From the NCBI GenBank assembly GCA_964408805.1, contig CAYPAV010000020.1:1-64000 (forward strand): a stretch of 64,000 nt of DNA, read 5' to 3'. Source of the DNA: CAYPAV01 sp964408805 (lineage in GTDB: Bacteria > Pseudomonadota > Alphaproteobacteria > UBA8366). The notes below the pieces were generated by a model that ran no database searches, was not told where the DNA came from, and saw nothing but the letters and a program-made list of their open reading frames with translations. Within the stretch, counting starts at the first letter, position 1; the number at the start of each line of letters is the position of its first letter. A program made the position numbers and the translations under genes. Of this stretch, positions 62,118-64,000 are shown piece by piece.

Positions 62118-63347
62118 ATGCAGAACTTGAAAATCGATGGCGAACGGCTCTGGGATAGCCTGATGGAAATGGCCGAAATCGGCGCCACCGAAAAAGGCGG
62201 TGTCCGACGTCTCGCGCTGACCGATCTCGATCGCCAGGCGCGTGACCTGTTCGTCGAATGGTGCGGTGCCGCGGGCTGCAAGGTCGCGGTCGACGCTATG
62301 GGCAATCTCTTCGCGCGGCGGCCCGGCCGGGACGACAGCCTGCCGCCGATCGCCACCGGCAGCCATCTCGACAGTCAGCCGACGGGCGGCAAGTTCGACG
62401 GCGCCTACGGCGTGCTCGCGGGGCTCGAGGTGCTGCGGACCCTGAACGATGCCGGCATCGAGACGGAGGCCCCCGTCGAAGTCGTCTGTTGGACCAACGA
62501 GGAGGGCTCTCGCTTCGCGCCCTCGATGATCGGATCGGCGGTCTTCGCCGGGGCCAGCGACCTCGCCTTCGGCCATGCCTGCGCCGATGTCGACGGCAAG
62601 ACCTTGGGCGGCGAACTCGCCCGGATCGGCTATCTGGGCGACGGCTGCGGCAAACCGCTCGGCGCCTATTTCGAGGCCCATATCGAGCAGGGTCCGATCC
62701 TCGAGGCGGCGGAAAAGACGGTCGGCGTCGTTACCGGCGCCCAAGGCCAGCGCTGGTATGAAATCACCCTGACGGGCCGCGAATCCCATGCCGGGCCGAC
62801 GCCGATGGCGGTCCGTCGGGACGCCTTGGTGGGTGCTGCCCGGATCGTCGGCGAGGTCAACCGGATGGGCCATGCCTATCAGCCGGACGCCTGCGCCACG
62901 GTCGGCATGATGCAGGTCAGCCCGAACAGCAGGAACGTCATTCCCGGCGAGGTGTTCCTGACGGTCGATCTTCGCCATCCCGATGACGCGCGACTGGCCG
63001 AGATGGATCGCGAACTCCGCGGGGTCGCGGCGGCGGCGGCCGAATCCCAGAGCCTGGAGATTGCCGTCGAACAGATCATGCAGTTCGAGGCCCAGCCCTT
63101 CGATCCCGAATGCGTGGCATTGGTTCGCGACGGCGCGGCGAAGGCGGGGATTCCCCATCTCGACATCATCAGCGGGGCCGGGCATGACGCGGTCTATGTC
63201 GCCGGGGTGGCCCCGACCGGCATGATCTTCGTGCCCTGCGCCGACGGGATCAGCCACAACGAAATCGAAAGTGCGACGCCCGAGGACCTGGCCGACGGCT
63301 GCCAAGTCCTGCTCCACGCCATCCTAGAGAAGGCGGGGGCGCGTTAA
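62118..63347 (+). CDS. M20 Zn-dependent amidohydrolase (allantoate amidohydrolase / ureidopropionase-like)
   Basis: The 409-residue enzyme belongs to the M20 allantoate/beta-ureidopropionase branch. GSHLDSQPTGGKFDGAYG and CWTNEEGSRFAPSM hold metal ligands, then AHIEQGPILEA, a GRESHAGPTPMAVRRDAL lid segment, and SGAGHDAVYVAG near the end. It should hydrolyse an N-carbamoyl compound or hydantoin product. The ATG at 62118 begins MQNLKIDGERLWDSL; longer starts lack similarity. It stands alone behind the regulatory gap. The real substrate is not clear. Confidence 0.92.
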   Translation: MQNLKIDGERLWDSLMEMAEIGATEKGGVRRLALTDLDRQARDLFVEWCGAAGCKVAVDAMGNLFARRPGRDDSLPPIATGSHLDSQPTGGKFDGAYGVLAGLEVLRTLNDAGIETEAPVEVVCWTNEEGSRFAPSMIGSAVFAGASDLAFGHACADVDGKTLGGELARIGYLGDGCGKPLGAYFEAHIEQGPILEAAEKTVGVVTGAQGQRWYEITLTGRESHAGPTPMAVRRDALVGAARIVGEVNRMGHAYQPDACATVGMMQVSPNSRNVIPGEVFLTVDLRHPDDARLAEMDRELRGVAAAAAESQSLEIAVEQIMQFEAQPFDPECVALVRDGAAKAGIPHLDIISGAGHDAVYVAGVAPTGMIFVPCADGISHNEIESATPEDLADGCQVLLHAILEKAGAR

Positions 63348-63541
63348 GTCAGGGAAAGCGCCAACGAAGGCCGGGCGTCTTTATATTCGCTTCTCGCCCC
63401 CCTAAACGGACCTTCAACAAGGTTCCATCATTGGACCGCACCTGACCTAAAACGGACTATATAACTAGAGCGCTGATAGTTCCTATTGTCATACCCAAGC
63501 ACGGCCCTCGGGATTCGATCTAATTGTCAAGCGAGGAGATT

Positions 63542-64000
63542 TTGAACGCTCGAGGCATATTTTATGCTTTTGCTCTCTTTCTCAGTTCAGCCGGCGGACT
63601 GGTCGTCGAAATCGTTGCGGGTCGCCTGATCGCCCCTTACGTGGGGATGTCTCTCTATACATGGACGGCGATCATAGCCGTCGTGCTTGCCGGCCTATCC
63701 GTCGGCCATTGGATCGGCGGCAGACTGGCGGGGATCGGGGTTTCGCGACGGTCCCTGGAGAATAGATTAGCCGTCGCCCTGGCGTTGGCGAGCATCAGCA
63801 GCCTTGCCTCGCTTGTTCTCCTGCGGCTCGTGTCGGGATCGTTGTTGACCAGTGGGCTCAGCCCTGTTTCCGTGGTCGTGTCGCTAACGGCGATTTTGTT
63901 TCTGCTCCCGAGCCTGTTCGTCGGCATCGTTGCGCCGGTTCTCACCAAGCTTGCCGTCGATGACGATCCGGCCGATCCCGGCCCCGTGATCGGGCGCATG
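63542..64000 (+). CDS. Spermidine-synthase-like membrane protein, 5' part
   Basis: The open frame runs off the window, leaving 153 codons. It has several hydrophobic helices and the pattern GGLVVEIVAGRLIAPYVGMS, LYTWTAIIAVVLAGLSVGHW and VGIVAPVLTKLAVDD. This matches the N-terminal membrane domain of proteins annotated as fused or membrane-bound spermidine synthases, whose methyltransferase-like domain would follow. The start is probably the TTG at 63542, with AGGAG very close upstream. Function cannot be fixed without the rest. Confidence 0.7.
   Translation, partial: MNARGIFYAFALFLSSAGGLVVEIVAGRLIAPYVGMSLYTWTAIIAVVLAGLSVGHWIGGRLAGIGVSRRSLENRLAVALALASISSLASLVLLRLVSGSLLTSGLSPVSVVVSLTAILFLLPSLFVGIVAPVLTKLAVDDDPADPGPVIGRM

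Noticed and set aside
63420..63541. Third copy of the dispersed repeat near CTAGAGCGC at 63465
   Set aside because: Only a few bases resemble the element end; the hairpin and the core TAGAGCAAATCCC are absent.

Overview
The window reads as a GC-rich alphaproteobacterial chromosome, most like a Rhodospirillales-type organism. The evidence is gene content and order: argD-argF-hslO, ribF-ileS-lspA followed by a BamF/DUF3035-type lipoprotein and a paired M16 peptidase locus, an Rrf2-controlled suf operon with a SufU scaffold, ApaG, RecX, and a complete late LPS block (lpxK, waaA, a DUF374 acyltransferase, msbA). It is almost wholly chromosomal housekeeping DNA. I see no insertion sequence, integrase, prophage or CRISPR array. 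One tRNA, tRNA-Gly(CCC), lies at 23496-23569.

Layout: 1-7.6 kb is the most accessory-looking part. It holds a short PlsC-like acyltransferase, a class III cyclase with TPRs, an acyl-CoA dehydrogenase, an M20 peptidase, a Sel1 protein and an orphan protein behind a four-hairpin leader. 7.6-12.7 kb carries a CMD protein, an aldo/keto reductase, a Nudix hydrolase, an EamA exporter, a ferredoxin-like protein, a methyltransferase and recX. 13.0-16.7 kb is the argD-argF-hslO-lipoprotein operon. 16.8-21.9 kb has trkH, folE, apaG, a MaoC hydratase, a radical SAM protein and a PNPOx-like protein, the last divergent from a MocR regulator. 23.5-30.9 kb is tRNA-Gly, an HPt/CheY pair and the suf operon (iscR-like, sufB, C, D, S, U, a DUF59 protein, sufA). 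31-38.5 kb has transporters and regulators: MFS, LysR, DinB, cupin, FetAB, an EAL protein and an AraC regulator. 38.6-52 kb runs ribF, ileS, lspA, the BamF-like gene, two M16 genes, pgi, mutL, an MFS gene, rsmD and rluB. 52-61 kb has tadA, purD, xseA, an M23 peptidase and the LPS block. The end carries a small lipoprotein, a candidate sRNA, an M20 amidohydrolase and the start of a spermidine-synthase-like membrane protein that runs off the window.

The most interesting signals are in non-coding DNA. (1) A 120-nt leader of four hairpins, two ending in long U-tracts, sits directly in front of the orphan gene at 6318-7349. (2) A candidate small RNA at about 61762-61879 on the minus strand has a near-consensus promoter, a long hairpin and a terminator, and its promoter is overlapped by a perfect 9+9 palindrome. 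(3) A 70-bp repeat is present twice (2927-2997 and 16699-16768). In both places it supplies the stop codon of the gene it follows, and its hairpin shows pairing-preserving substitutions. (4) A 25-bp IscR-type operator lies upstream of suf. (5) A perfect CRP-type site lies in front of recX. (6) MocR-type repeats lie between the PNPOx and MocR genes. All are read by eye. No search or folding program was run.
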